Positions 21,787 to 29,836 of a stretch of DNA of 34,679 nt are shown here, piece by piece. The translations under genes were made by a program, and so were the position numbers. The DNA is from a virus. A model generated the notes under the pieces. That model made no database searches, had not been told where the DNA came from, and saw nothing but the letters and a program-made list of their open reading frames with translations. Positions within the stretch are counted from its first letter, which is position 1; the number at the start of each line of letters is the position of its first letter. The stretch is from the IMG/VR virus record IMGVR_UViG_3300035691_000017, positions 1 to 34,679 of that record. One strand, written 5' to 3'.

Positions 21787-22378
21787 TGACCACCATCGGC
21801 CGGGGTAGCTCAGAGCCCCACGGCAATTGCCTTTGAACGTCGGTCACGAACTCGAACCCGAGCTCACCCGGCCACGCGCTTTGGTGAAAGGCGTTCGTCA
21901 GGCGCACGCCCTGGCTATCCTCGAACAGCCGCTCCCACACCGAAACGACCTCGAGGCTAAGCGAGCGGGAGCCGAGCCCGACATTCAAAATCCCTTGGTC
22001 AACCTCGCCGGCGAACACGAGCAGCGGATCCGGAATAACGACGCCGGTAATGGTGTTGAGCGCGCCCACCCACACCAGCACCGTTTGCCCTTGCATATCC
22101 TGGCCCGCCAGGATCGCGGCGGCGTCGGCGGTCGGCGGGTTGAGGGTCAGCCGAATACCTGGCGCCTCGTCGCCCATGCCGTCTGCAATCGGCTCGAGGC
22201 TGGCGAGCACGCCGAATTGCGGGTCGAGGCCGGCGAACGTCCGGCCGGCGAACGTGACCGAGCCCGAGCCGTCGAGCAGCCGGATTGCGCCGCCGTCCGG
22301 CAACGCGACCTCGACGGTCGCGAACATCAGCACAAACGACCGGTCGAATAAGGCGCGCACGCCGGCGTCGTCGGGCAT
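21761..22378 (-). CDS. Tail-tip protein (GTA gp13 / DUF2163-like position)
   Basis: 205 aa, rich in beta structure: FATVEVALPDGGAIRLLDGS, VTFAGRTFAGLDPQFG, IRLTLNPPTADA, SLSLEVVSVWERLFED. The order (this gene, then the peptidase, then gpJ) is that of gene transfer agent and lambda-like tail tips, where the gp13-type protein is a DUF2163 hub component. The family name is inferred from position and composition, not from a decisive motif. Confidence 0.65.
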   Translation of the reverse strand: MPDDAGVRALFDRSFVLMFATVEVALPDGGAIRLLDGSGSVTFAGRTFAGLDPQFGVLASLEPIADGMGDEAPGIRLTLNPPTADAAAILAGQDMQGQTVLVWVGALNTITGVVIPDPLLVFAGEVDQGILNVGLGSRSLSLEVVSVWERLFEDSQGVRLTNAFHQSAWPGELGFEFVTDVQRQLPWGSELPRPMVVNDALYNRP

Positions 22379-22379
22379 T

Positions 22380-22940
22380 TCAGGCGCTCTCGGTCAGGGT
22401 GAACGTGTGGCCGACGAACCGGACGAACTCGAGCGACCACGAGGTGTCGTCGCAATAGCCCTCGAGTTTCGGGTGCGCGAACTCGAGCAGCGTCGCCGCC
22501 GGCATGGCCGCGCGGAGCCTCGGCGATATCGCCAGGGTATCGGCGGCGGTTTGCGCGGTGACGAGGTGGAGGTAATTCCGGCCGTTGGCAAAAAAGCTAA
22601 ACCACGTTCCGGGTAGAACGGCGGCGCCGGCATAGGTGATTTCGCTCGCGCCCACCGCGCCGGTCCCGGTGCCGCCCGTCAGCCCGGCGACAGGGTTCAT
22701 TTGCGGCAAGGTCAGGGTGACGGTTTCGCCGCGCGCCTCGGCCTGTAGCACCGCACCGAGCCAGCGGCCGGCGCACTCGGCGTCGAGCGTCGGCAATTGC
22801 ACCTCGACCAAATACCGCGACCCGAGGCGGGCTATGCGCTGCGTCGGCCCGCCGAGCACCGACACGAGGTCGCCGCCATAGCGCACCAGCCGCGCGCCAA
22901 GCGTCGTGCCGCGCGGGAGGATAGGAAAGGCGACGCTCAC
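22380..22940 (-). CDS. Distal tail protein (GTA gp12-like position)
   Basis: 186 aa starting SVAFPILPRGTTLGARLVRY. Strand-rich with SRYLVEVQLPTLDAE, TLPQMNPVAGLTGGTGTG and a later ISPRLRAAMPAATLLEFAH. The C-terminal SWSLEFVRFVGHTFTLTESA looks like the closing strands of a tail-hub barrel. Placed between the tape measure protein and the gp13-like gene, the position of distal tail proteins. ATGA overlap with the tape measure gene. Confidence 0.65.
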   Translation of the reverse strand: MSVAFPILPRGTTLGARLVRYGGDLVSVLGGPTQRIARLGSRYLVEVQLPTLDAECAGRWLGAVLQAEARGETVTLTLPQMNPVAGLTGGTGTGAVGASEITYAGAAVLPGTWFSFFANGRNYLHLVTAQTAADTLAISPRLRAAMPAATLLEFAHPKLEGYCDDTSWSLEFVRFVGHTFTLTESA

Positions 22941-24754
22941 CGGCCGAGCCTCCTAGAACCCGAGCGGGCGAGGTCGTCGGGTGTCGCGCGCCGTGCGCTT
23001 TGCACCGCCGCGCCGCCGGCGCTCACCGCCGCCCGGTCGGCGTAAGCCATCATTTGCCGGGCGGCTTGCTCCCAAATGACCGCCCCGCGATTGTCGAAAA
23101 TGAGGGTTTGCGTCACGCCTCGCCCCCCGCCCATGCCGACATTGTTCAGCGCCGAATTCGGGATTACCCGCGAGCCGCCGGGCAATTTCACGAGCTCGGG
23201 CCCGCGCTCGCCGACGAGCGCGATACCCGCCCTGGCCGACATTGTGCCGCCCGCATAGCTACGGCCGAACAGCGCCGAGGCGACCGCCGTCAGCAAGCCG
23301 CCGGCGCCGCTGCTTTGATTGCGTAGCACTACGTCGGTTAGACCCTCGGCCACGCTGTCGAGCACCGAGCGGGTGAGCGCGTCCTGTAGGTAACGCAGCA
23401 CACCCGGCAACCCGTCGCGAAACCCCGCCTCGAGCCCGCCCCGGATCCCGTCGTAAAGCGACGCCTCGGTTTCGATTTGCATATCGACGAGCGCGTCAAG
23501 GTACGGCTTGAAAATCTCCTCGGGTGTTCTCAGCCCGGCCGCCGAGAGCGGGTCGCGTAGCTGCTTCGTCGGCTCGAAAATGTCGCGCTTGCGTTGCTCG
23601 GCGTCGAACTTGGCCCATGCTTCGTCGAGGTCGAGCACCTCAATGGGAATGAGCTCGAGCTTTTTCGCCTTATCCGCCGCCGCCTTCGGTATCGCGGTCA
23701 ACACCGTGCGCGGATCAACCCAATTCGGGTCGAGCACCGTCGCCGGCCCTGGCGCGTGCGACCGCGCCGGCCCGCGCACCGGCGGCAAGCCAGCCGCCCG
23801 CCGCGCCAAGTTGCCGGTCATGCGACCGAGGTCGGCCGGGTCGTGCTCGTCGAGCCACTTCCAGACCGCCTCGTGTTTCTTTTGGAGCTCATTCCACCAC
23901 TTAATGAGCTCGGTTATCTGTTGCGCGACCTTGCCCATTTCCACGGCGAGCCCGGCGAAAATCGGTATCAGGTTCGTTTTGATAACCTGCGTCGCCACGT
24001 CCATTTGCCGTTGCGCCGTCGCCAGCTTTTGCACGAGCGCGTCGTCGAGCACGAGGCCGAGAGCGCGCGCCTCGGCGGCCATCGCCTCGAGCCCGGCCGA
24101 GCCGTCCTTAAGCATCGGCAAGAGCGCCTCAATGCCGAGCTTTTTCGTAATCTGAACTTGCTCGGCATAGGTGCCGACCCGTTGCAGGCGGTCGGCGATA
24201 ACCGGCAAGAGGTCGGCCGCCGTGCGCATCCCTTTGAGGTCGGCGTCGGTGATGCGGAGAAAGGCGAAAGCCTCTTTCACTCGCTTGTCGCCGACGCCGG
24301 ATTTCATCGCGCCTAGGGTGCCGTTGAGCGCCTTAAGCGAGGTGTGCAAGGCGTCGACCGGCACGTCGGCCTCGCCAGCCGCGAACTCGAGCTCTTGCAA
24401 CGCCTCGGTGCCGATCCCGAGCGCCTTCGCGGTCGCCGCGAGGTCCGCGCCGAATTCCATCGCCTTTGACGCGCCGACGAACGCGACCGCGAGCGCACCG
24501 ACGCTCGCGGCGGCGACGAGGCTCGTTTGCCCGAGCCGGCCGAGCGCGCCGCCGACCACCGGGATTTTGCTCGCGGTCGAGGTGAGCGCGTCCGCGAGCT
24601 CGCCAAACTCGCCGCTCAACGTGCCGCCGCTCCAAGCGTCCTCGACCTTTTTCGCCGCCGACTGATTAGAGCGAATGACCTTGTCGAGCTTTTCCTCCAT
24701 TCGCTTTGCGTTGGCGTCGTAAACGACAATCAGCCGGTCGATTTCGGTAGCCAT
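22937..24754 (-). CDS. Tape measure protein
   Basis: 605 aa, short for the class. Heptad-like N-terminus (DRLIVVYDANAKRMEEKLDK), a central hydrophobic Gly/Ala stretch (VVGGALGRLGQTSLVAAASV), long helices, and a C-terminal domain with GRSYAGGTMSARAGIALVGE, then GPELVKLPGGSRVIPN, a motif common at tape-measure C-termini. At roughly 0.15 nm per residue the tail would be about 90 nm (inference). It follows the two tail-chaperone frames, as expected. Confidence 0.9.
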   Translation of the reverse strand: MATEIDRLIVVYDANAKRMEEKLDKVIRSNQSAAKKVEDAWSGGTLSGEFGELADALTSTASKIPVVGGALGRLGQTSLVAAASVGALAVAFVGASKAMEFGADLAATAKALGIGTEALQELEFAAGEADVPVDALHTSLKALNGTLGAMKSGVGDKRVKEAFAFLRITDADLKGMRTAADLLPVIADRLQRVGTYAEQVQITKKLGIEALLPMLKDGSAGLEAMAAEARALGLVLDDALVQKLATAQRQMDVATQVIKTNLIPIFAGLAVEMGKVAQQITELIKWWNELQKKHEAVWKWLDEHDPADLGRMTGNLARRAAGLPPVRGPARSHAPGPATVLDPNWVDPRTVLTAIPKAAADKAKKLELIPIEVLDLDEAWAKFDAEQRKRDIFEPTKQLRDPLSAAGLRTPEEIFKPYLDALVDMQIETEASLYDGIRGGLEAGFRDGLPGVLRYLQDALTRSVLDSVAEGLTDVVLRNQSSGAGGLLTAVASALFGRSYAGGTMSARAGIALVGERGPELVKLPGGSRVIPNSALNNVGMGGGRGVTQTLIFDNRGAVIWEQAARQMMAYADRAAVSAGGAAVQSARRATPDDLARSGSRRLGR

Positions 24755-24757
24755 GCG

Positions 24758-24907
24758 CTAGCCCCATTTCTCGACCATCGCGTCGTGTTCCTCGGCGGTC
24801 GGCGCGGGCCCGTCCTCGGGTGCGGCGTTCGCGGCTAGCCAACCCTGGCGCGCGGCCAGGAATTCCCAAAACGAGCAAGCGTCGACCTCGGCCGGCGTCC
24901 AGCCCAT
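24758..24907 (-). CDS. Second tail assembly chaperone frame (TAC-like), possibly frameshift-expressed
   Basis: 49 aa from ATG 24907: MGWTPAEVDACSFWEFLAAR, then WLAANAAPEDGPAPTAEEHD. The MGW.P.EVD...WEF..A..GW pattern is that of the short tail-chaperone frame just before tape measure genes. The open frame continues upstream of the ATG into the end of the GTA-gp10-like gene in the -1 frame, and no Shine-Dalgarno precedes the ATG. It may be made alone from this ATG or as a C-terminal extension after a -1 shift at 24943-24949. Confidence 0.65.
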   Translation of the reverse strand: MGWTPAEVDACSFWEFLAARQGWLAANAAPEDGPAPTAEEHDAMVEKWG

Positions 24908-24939
24908 GACCGCGCCGGCGCCGTAGTAATTCGCGAACC

Positions 24940-25383
24940 TCAGTTTTCCGCGCGGGAGGTCGTCGGTGCGCTCGCCGCCTCCCGCTCGTTCTCCCCCGGC
25001 GGTTCCTCCTCGGCGCCCACCAGGGACGCCAGGACCACCGCGAGCGCGAGGTCGATATTTTCCATAAGCGGTCGCTCGTCGTGGAGGTCGCGCAAGAGCC
25101 GCCCGGCCGAGGTCGGCTCGAGGCCGCCGCCGATAAGGCCGCGATAGAGCACCTCCCGCACGTCGTCGACGCGCCACGCGCCCACACCGCCGCCGGCGAG
25201 CACCTGTAGAAACGACGCTTGCGGGTTCGCTTGCCGCACCGCCGCCCATGCCGAGAGCCGGGCGGCGATTTCACCGGGACCGGCGTCGCACGTCTCTTGC
25301 ACCTTGCGCCATTCGGCTATGCCGAGCCGAAACCGCCGCTCGGCGTCGCCCCACTGGCGCAAGAGCTCACCGCCCCGGCTCAC
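24940..25383 (-). CDS. Tail assembly chaperone (GTA-gp10-like)
   Basis: 147 aa. It begins SRGGELLRQWGDAERRFRLG, then CDAGPGEIAARLSAW and a helical C-terminal half including DVREVLYRGLIGGG, the pattern of the gene transfer agent gp10 / tail-chaperone family that lies between the tail tube gene and the tape measure gene. The last codons GAA AAC TGA follow a G, giving G GAA AAC, a -1 slippery candidate (see finding). Overlaps the tail tube gene stop as ATGA. Confidence 0.8.
   Translation of the reverse strand: MSRGGELLRQWGDAERRFRLGIAEWRKVQETCDAGPGEIAARLSAWAAVRQANPQASFLQVLAGGGVGAWRVDDVREVLYRGLIGGGLEPTSAGRLLRDLHDERPLMENIDLALAVVLASLVGAEEEPPGENEREAASAPTTSRAEN
24943..24949 (-). promoter_or_regulatory. 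Candidate -1 ribosomal frameshift site
   Basis: Minus-strand heptamer G GAA AAC directly before the UGA stop of the gp10-like gene. Slipping back one base reads GGA AAA and continues in frame into the small chaperone gene. The pattern parallels known GGAUUUU-type sites; no stem-loop was checked downstream. Confidence 0.4.
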
Positions 25384-25892
25384 GCGGGTTCAACCGCCCG
25401 GCGCCGGCTGGCTGGCGCGGCCTCGGCCTCGTCGGCGGCCAGCACCGCGACCGCCGTCACGGTGACTTCGCCGTCGCTCACGAGCGAAATCGAGGCTTCC
25501 ATTTTCGAGCCCCGGTCGCCGGTGATTTCAAAGGTCGTGAGGTGGAAGGCCCCGGCGAACACGACGCCGCCGTCAGCCGCCAACACGTCGACGATAATCT
25601 CGCAATTGCGCGGCAGCGGGTCGGCCAACCACTCGGCGAAAATCTCGGTGTCGGGTGTGTTCAGGATCCCGGCGCCGCTGACCGAGTAAGAGAGCGACAC
25701 CTTTTCCCGAGCGAGCCAGCCCATAGCGTCGGGGTCGTCGCAATCGGGAATGTTGAAATCGTTCGTCGCGGCCTCACCGGAAATCGAGCGCGCGGCATTG
25801 ATCGTGCAATAGGCGACGAACACCTCAGGCACGGCGCCGTCGCCGACCTTCAAGAGCAGCTTGACGCCGCGAGCGTGTTTGACAGCGGCCAT
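25380..25892 (-). CDS. Major tail tube protein
   Basis: 170 aa: an N-terminal AAVKHARGVKLLLKVGDG, then CTINAARSISGEAATNDFNI, DCDDPDAMGWLAREKVSLSY, GAFHLTTFEITGDRGSKMEA and TAVAVLA. The CTINAARSISGE...C motif and the late GDRGS.MEASISL are typical of the TP901-1-like tail tube family of alphaproteobacterial siphophages. Position between tail terminator and tail chaperones agrees. Confidence 0.88.
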   Translation of the reverse strand: MAAVKHARGVKLLLKVGDGAVPEVFVAYCTINAARSISGEAATNDFNIPDCDDPDAMGWLAREKVSLSYSVSGAGILNTPDTEIFAEWLADPLPRNCEIIVDVLAADGGVVFAGAFHLTTFEITGDRGSKMEASISLVSDGEVTVTAVAVLAADEAEAAPASRRRAVEPA

Positions 25893-25893
25893 T

Positions 25894-26316
25894 TTAAGGC
25901 ACCTCCAAGGTTGCGGTCGCGAGGTAGCGGAACCCGAGCACGGCGTGCGACGAGCCGTCAGGGTCGGTTAGGTGTCGGGTGTCGACGAACTCGCCGAGCA
26001 CGAGGTCGAACCCGGCGAGCACGAGGTCGACGAGCGTCGCGCGCACGACGCCGGCAATGCGCCGGCCGAGCAGCACGTCGGGCGGATCCGGCGAGGTCCA
26101 AACGTGCACGGCGGCGAAAATCTCAGAGCCGGAAAGGCACTCGTCGCTATCCTCGAGCACTTGGTCGTCGCCGATGCGGATAAACGGCAAAGGCGCGTTC
26201 TGCGGCACCACCGAGTAAATCCGCACCACGCCGCCAGGGAACAGCGCGGCGAGCTCGGCCGAGCCTCTTAGCGCCGCATCTTGCGCGGTGTGGAAAGCGA
26301 CGGCCGGGTCAGCCAT
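25894..26316 (-). CDS. Tail terminator / completion protein (DUF3168)
   Basis: 140 aa from ATG 26316. AVFHTAQDAALRG-like start, GVVRIYSVVPQNAPLPFIRI, IFAAVHVWTSPDPP, and a closing ATATLEVP strand match DUF3168 (lambda gpU-like), which ends tail polymerisation and joins the tail to the head. Overlaps the gp10-like connector gene by 8 nt; stops two bases before the tube gene. Confidence 0.8.
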   Translation of the reverse strand: MADPAVAFHTAQDAALRGSAELAALFPGGVVRIYSVVPQNAPLPFIRIGDDQVLEDSDECLSGSEIFAAVHVWTSPDPPDVLLGRRIAGVVRATLVDLVLAGFDLVLGEFVDTRHLTDPDGSSHAVLGFRYLATATLEVP

Positions 26317-26749
26317 TCGAGCCACTCCCGCGCGCCGCGACCGCCTTCATGGCCGCTCGCTCGGCCCGCAAAATCCGGTTGTGGGCGCGCTTGCTGACGA
26401 TCCGCTTTGACGGAAACCAAAACGGTTTGCCGGGAACGTGCACGCCGTCCGCGTTCCGGTGACCAAACTCGAGGTGCGCCGGGTAGTCGTGCGCGCCGCC
26501 GGCCTCGTCGCCGATAGACACCTCAAAGGCGGTCGGCGAGATTTGCCGGGTCTCGAGCGTGTCGACGAGGTGACCGCCTTCGTCGTCGCCGCGCGGCGCC
26601 GCCGCCCGCACGAGCCGCTCGAACTCGGCGGCGTTGGTGCGGTTCGCCGCCGCGAGCAACGCAACGTGTTTCGGCCCGACGAGCGCGAGCACCCGCTCTT
26701 TCAGCCGCTCGATATTCTCGACGTGCGCGGCGGTCCTAGCTTTCGCCAC
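26309..26749 (-). CDS. HK97 gp10-like head-tail protein
   Basis: 146 aa: helical N-terminus ENIERLKERVLALVG, RLVRAAAPRGDDEGGHLVDT, then YPAHLEFGHRN and PGKPFWFPS followed by a basic helix. AP..GHL.D....EFGT-type and F-to-P-rich motifs identify the HK97 gp10 family, a tail-side connector. It overlaps the head closure gene by 14 nt. Confidence 0.85.
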   Translation of the reverse strand: MAKARTAAHVENIERLKERVLALVGPKHVALLAAANRTNAAEFERLVRAAAPRGDDEGGHLVDTLETRQISPTAFEVSIGDEAGGAHDYPAHLEFGHRNADGVHVPGKPFWFPSKRIVSKRAHNRILRAERAAMKAVAARGSGSNG

Positions 26750-27083
26750 GGGACCGCACCGCGAGCAGCACCACCAGCGCCGCGAGCTCGTCGACGGCGA
26801 CGGTCGTTATCCCGAAATTCCAGCCGAGCCACACGAGACGCCAATCGGTGTCGACCGCCGCCGACAACCGGTCGAGGCGTAGCGTCACCTCGACGGGTTG
26901 CACGCCGGCAATCCGTTGCGCGAGCACCGCCTCGCCGCTTGTCCGCGCCAGCACCCGCGCCGGCGCCGCGAACTCGTCGGCCCATGCGCCGAGCCGGTCG
27001 CCGTTCGCGTCGAGCGTCCGCCGTTGCAGCGTGACGCTTTCGCGCAAGAGCCCGGCTAAGGCCGGCTGGCGCTTTTGCAGCAT
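26736..27083 (-). CDS. Head closure protein
   Basis: 115 aa: LRESVTLQRRTLDANGDRLG, GAWADEFAAPARVLARTSGE, VTLRLDRLSAAV, WRLVWLGWNFGITTVA. The LRE.VTLQR....D..G...W pattern is characteristic of phage head closure (SPP1 gp16-like) proteins that seal the connector after packaging. Sits between the small gp7-like protein and the gp10-like protein. Confidence 0.82.
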   Translation of the reverse strand: MLQKRQPALAGLLRESVTLQRRTLDANGDRLGAWADEFAAPARVLARTSGEAVLAQRIAGVQPVEVTLRLDRLSAAVDTDWRLVWLGWNFGITTVAVDELAALVVLLAVRSRGES

Positions 27084-27086
27084 CGG

Positions 27087-27266
27087 CTAGCCCTTTCGGT
27101 CGGGTCGCGGCGGCGGCTCGAGCTCGAGCGCGTCGCCAGCCGCGACGAGCGCCGCGCCCCATGCGCGTTTCACGGTGAGCTCGAGGCCGGCGGTGTAGTG
27201 CACGCTAACCCGGCCTCGGTATTCGGGCGGCGCGAAACGGCGGTCGCGTAGGATCCGCACGCGCAC
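27087..27266 (-). CDS. Small connector-region protein (GTG start)
   Basis: 59 aa read from GTG 27266: MRVRILRDRRFAPPEYRGRV, then SVHYTAGLELTVKRAWGAAL, an acidic stretch and PPPRPDRKG. It fills the gap between the head-tail adaptor gene (stop 27271) and the head closure gene (start 27083), with four bases on one side and three on the other. I recall similar small proteins, with a basic N-terminal strand and Y.AG.E..V.R..A, in this slot of siphophage connector modules. No function is established. A GTG two codons on (27260) is an alternative start. Confidence 0.7.
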   Translation of the reverse strand: MRVRILRDRRFAPPEYRGRVSVHYTAGLELTVKRAWGAALVAAGDALELEPPPRPDRKG

Positions 27267-27270
27267 CGGC

Positions 27271-27618
27271 TTAGGCGAGCGCCGGGTCGCGGTAGCGATG
27301 CAGAATGGCGGTGATCGCCGGCGACAAGAGCTCGTCGGCTGGCGAGCGCCCGTCGTAAAGCGCGGTGAGCACGATCAAGATTGCCGCCTTGACGAGCGTC
27401 GGCGTGTTCGCGTCGGTCCAGGGTGCGGCCAGCACCGGCGGGTATATGCGCGGGTCGACCCTCGGGCCGTCGTCGAATGGCAATTTCAGATAGTCGACGA
27501 CAATCGCCGAGGCTTGGTCCGCCTTAAACATGAGGTCGGCGAGCGCCTCGGCCGAGAGCCCGGCCGCCGACACCCGCAATTGCTGGAGCGCCTCGGCCTG
27601 AGTGACAAGCGCGACCAT
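27271..27618 (-). CDS. Head-tail adaptor (HK97 gp6-like)
   Basis: 115 aa, helical: LVTQAEALQQLRVSAAGLSA, DLMFKADQASAIVVDYLKL, TPTLVKAAILIVLTALYDG, SPAITAILHRYRDPALA. The pattern of alternating helices with A..AI..YL and LV..A.L.L...LYDGR fits phage gp6-like connector proteins that add a ring to the portal. The stop of the preceding gene overlaps its ATG by one base. Confidence 0.85.
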   Translation of the reverse strand: MVALVTQAEALQQLRVSAAGLSAEALADLMFKADQASAIVVDYLKLPFDDGPRVDPRIYPPVLAAPWTDANTPTLVKAAILIVLTALYDGRSPADELLSPAITAILHRYRDPALA

Positions 27619-28175
27619 CAGACCGCAACCTTAAGAGCCGGCCCGGCGAGGCTCTTGCCGTCGCGCCCGCGTTTGACCGCGAGTTGCCACTCGTCCCCCT
27701 CGCCGGGCCGTGTCGACGTGAGGCAATGGCAGACCCACGCCGACCCGCCGAACGTAACGCAATCGCCGGGCCGATACACCCGCTCGACGGCATACACGCC
27801 GCGATAAACCAACACCGGGAGCTCGAGCTCGAACACCTCGGCCAGCGCACCGCGCTCGAACTTCAGCACCAGGGTTCGGCCGTCCTCGTCGAGCGACACG
27901 TCTAAATCCTCGAACCCGAGGCCAGCCGGGCCCGGCGTGCCGTCCTGGCCGTCGACGCCGTCTTTCCCGTCCTGGCCGACCACGCGCCCGAGCGTCCGCG
28001 TCGAGCCGTCGCCGAACGTCAGCACGAGCCCGCCGTCGCGGTCGATAACCGCACCCTTGACGGCGGCGGCCTCGAGCTTAGCGACGAGCCGCGCCTCGGC
28101 GGCGGCCAGCGAGCGCGCGACGAGCGCGGCGAGTTTGTCGGCCAGATCACCGGCCAGCGCGTCGAGGCTAGGCAT
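27618..28175 (-). CDS. Collagen-like / carbohydrate-binding structural protein
   Basis: 185 aa from ATG 28175. Helical N-terminus (ALAGDLADKLAALVARSLAA), a collagen-like run GQDGKDGVDGQDGTPGPAG (about residues 92-110), then a beta-rich C-terminus with YRGVYAVERVYRPGDCVTFG and WVCHCLTSTRP, ending LAVKRGRDGKS. The Y..G..V...G..W.C....T...PG form recalls chitin-binding-type (CBM5/12-like) modules. It sits between portal and connector genes, unusual for a fibre-like protein, so it may decorate the head or bind near the vertex. Starts inside the last codons of the portal gene. Confidence 0.75.
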   Translation of the reverse strand: MPSLDALAGDLADKLAALVARSLAAAEARLVAKLEAAAVKGAVIDRDGGLVLTFGDGSTRTLGRVVGQDGKDGVDGQDGTPGPAGLGFEDLDVSLDEDGRTLVLKFERGALAEVFELELPVLVYRGVYAVERVYRPGDCVTFGGSAWVCHCLTSTRPGEGDEWQLAVKRGRDGKSLAGPALKVAV

Positions 28176-29535
28176 TTTCGAGAGCCTCCATAAACCGCGC
28201 GACGACGAGCTCGCCGAGCCGCTTCGCCGCGTCGGGCTCGAGGTCGTCGTCATCCTCGGCCGGCGGATCCTCGGCCGGCGGCGCGAGCATCGCCCCCGGC
28301 GCCGGCGGCGCACCGCGTTTCGAGAGCGCCTCGAGCGAGTAGTATTGTTGTTGCGCCATCGGGCTATCGCCGCCCGGCACCGGCGGGAGGTCGAGCTTTC
28401 GCCGCGCCTCATTCGGCGCATACACCGAAGCGCCGATACCCTCTTTCAGCACGCCCATTTGCGAGGCGCTATCCATACGCAAGAGGTTGTCGATATCGAA
28501 CTCGGTGCCGGTGCCGAGCGGGTGCTCGAGCCCCTCGTCGAGACAGAGCTCGGCGGCCTCGATAAGCGATTGAAGGCACTGGCTGTAATACTCGACGTTG
28601 AGCGCCTGAACGTTGTTGTACGTCGGCATGGTGCCGAGGCCGATTTTGTACGGCGGCACATGAAACACCGAGCACACCACGTCGGCGGTCCATTTCAGTT
28701 GCTCGATTAGCTGGCTCTCTTCGGCGGTCATCGCGAGGCGCTCATATTTGAGGCCGTCGCCGAGCACCGCCACGCGGCCGGCGTTCTCGCCGGTAAAGTT
28801 GGTCTCCCACGCCTCTTTAAGCCGCGTCGCCGTGCCGTCCGAGATAGCGCCGGGCGCCGTCAGAATGCCGCCCGGCTGGCTGGCGTTTTTGAAAAACTTC
28901 GCCGAGCCGCGCTGTATCGCTATGCCCTGGCCGGCGCCGGCCGCCGCCGCCCAAATCGCCGAGGTGCCGACGAGCGGGTGATAGAGGCAATTCATGCGGT
29001 CGTGGATTATCTCCCGCGCCGGTATCAGCACCTCGGGCCCGGCGACGCCGGCCAGTTTGTCGGCGTTGACCCGGTAGAACACCGCGCCATCGGTCGCCAC
29101 CATCGGCACCGTGCGGTCGGGGTCGAGGATATAGAGCGCCACGACGACGCCGCGCGCATCGCGCTCTTTCAGAACGTAAACATTCCCGCGCGTGAGCTTT
29201 GAAAGAAAATAGCTTTCCCAGAATTGAATGCGGTTCTGATAGCGGTTCGGCTTACGCAGCACCGGCGCGAATGGGCTAGCCGCCTCGACCTCGGTCCATA
29301 TCCCGTCGCCGTCCTGGCGCACGAGCTTGACCCGTAGCTTTGCAATGTCCGAGGCAATCAGCGTCAGGCACGCATAAACGGCGAAGTAGGTAAGGACGCT
29401 GTCGCGGTCGAGCACGACGTTTTGTTGCCACGCGCCGGTATAGCTCTCGAAAATCCGTTGCCAGCCGCCGCCGCCCACCGGCACCGGCTCAACGTCCGCG
29501 CGGCGGGCGCGCGTGAACAGCGCGGGGAGGCGCAT
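28168..29535 (-). CDS. Portal protein (HK97 type)
   Basis: 455 aa. Motifs of the phage portal family: YFAVYACLTLIASDIAKLRV, FAPVLRKPNRYQNRIQFWES, GNVYVLKERDARG, RREIIHDRMNC-like segment with NCLYHPLVG, then FKNASQPGGILTAPG and ADVVCSVFHVPPYKIGLG. Forms the dodecameric DNA channel. Its ATG overlaps the stop of the preceding small gene (TAATG). In the usual HK97 order the portal gene precedes the protease and capsid; here it follows the capsid. Confidence 0.93.
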   Translation of the reverse strand: MRLPALFTRARRADVEPVPVGGGGWQRIFESYTGAWQQNVVLDRDSVLTYFAVYACLTLIASDIAKLRVKLVRQDGDGIWTEVEAASPFAPVLRKPNRYQNRIQFWESYFLSKLTRGNVYVLKERDARGVVVALYILDPDRTVPMVATDGAVFYRVNADKLAGVAGPEVLIPAREIIHDRMNCLYHPLVGTSAIWAAAAGAGQGIAIQRGSAKFFKNASQPGGILTAPGAISDGTATRLKEAWETNFTGENAGRVAVLGDGLKYERLAMTAEESQLIEQLKWTADVVCSVFHVPPYKIGLGTMPTYNNVQALNVEYYSQCLQSLIEAAELCLDEGLEHPLGTGTEFDIDNLLRMDSASQMGVLKEGIGASVYAPNEARRKLDLPPVPGGDSPMAQQQYYSLEALSKRGAPPAPGAMLAPPAEDPPAEDDDDLEPDAAKRLGELVVARFMEALENA

Positions 29536-29765
29536 TAGCGTTCGCTAGGCTTCGCCGGCTTAGCCGGCGGCTCGTGCGCGACCTCGAGCACCGTCTCGGG
29601 TTCGTCGGCCTTCGCCTTGGGCGGGCGGCCGGGCCCGCGCTTCGGCGGTGCGGCTGGAGCGCCGGTCAGGCGCTCGACGAGCGCGTCGTAACGCGGATAG
29701 CGCGCCAGCCGGTCGACGAGCTCGCGCTCGCGGGCCGTTAGCACGCGGGTTCGATAATGCGGCAT
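29535..29765 (-). CDS. Small basic protein with AT-hook-like motif
   Basis: 76 aa. LTARERELVDRLARYPRYDA, then GPGRPPKAKADE, an AT-hook-like GRP-P core with Lys/Arg, and a Pro/Lys-rich tail. Located between capsid and portal; may be a head assembly or DNA-binding accessory. Separated from the capsid gene by a strong hairpin (29791-29836). Confidence 0.65.
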   Translation of the reverse strand: MPHYRTRVLTARERELVDRLARYPRYDALVERLTGAPAAPPKRGPGRPPKAKADEPETVLEVAHEPPAKPAKPSER

Positions 29766-29790
29766 GGCGCACGCTCCAAAAGGGAAGGGT

Positions 29791-29836
29791 GCGCCCGGCG
29801 GGTTCGGGCTCTGGGAGAGAGTTACCCGCCGGGCGC
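29791..29836 (-). terminator. Strong hairpin downstream of capsid gene
   Basis: Perfect 13-bp stem GCGCCCGGCGGGT / ACCCGCCGGGCGC with a 20-nt loop. On the minus strand it is followed by ACCCTTCCCTTTT, a weak pyrimidine/T run. It lies 18 bases after the capsid stop and 25 before the next start. Likely partial terminator or mRNA-stabilising element that raises capsid output. Confidence 0.65.
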
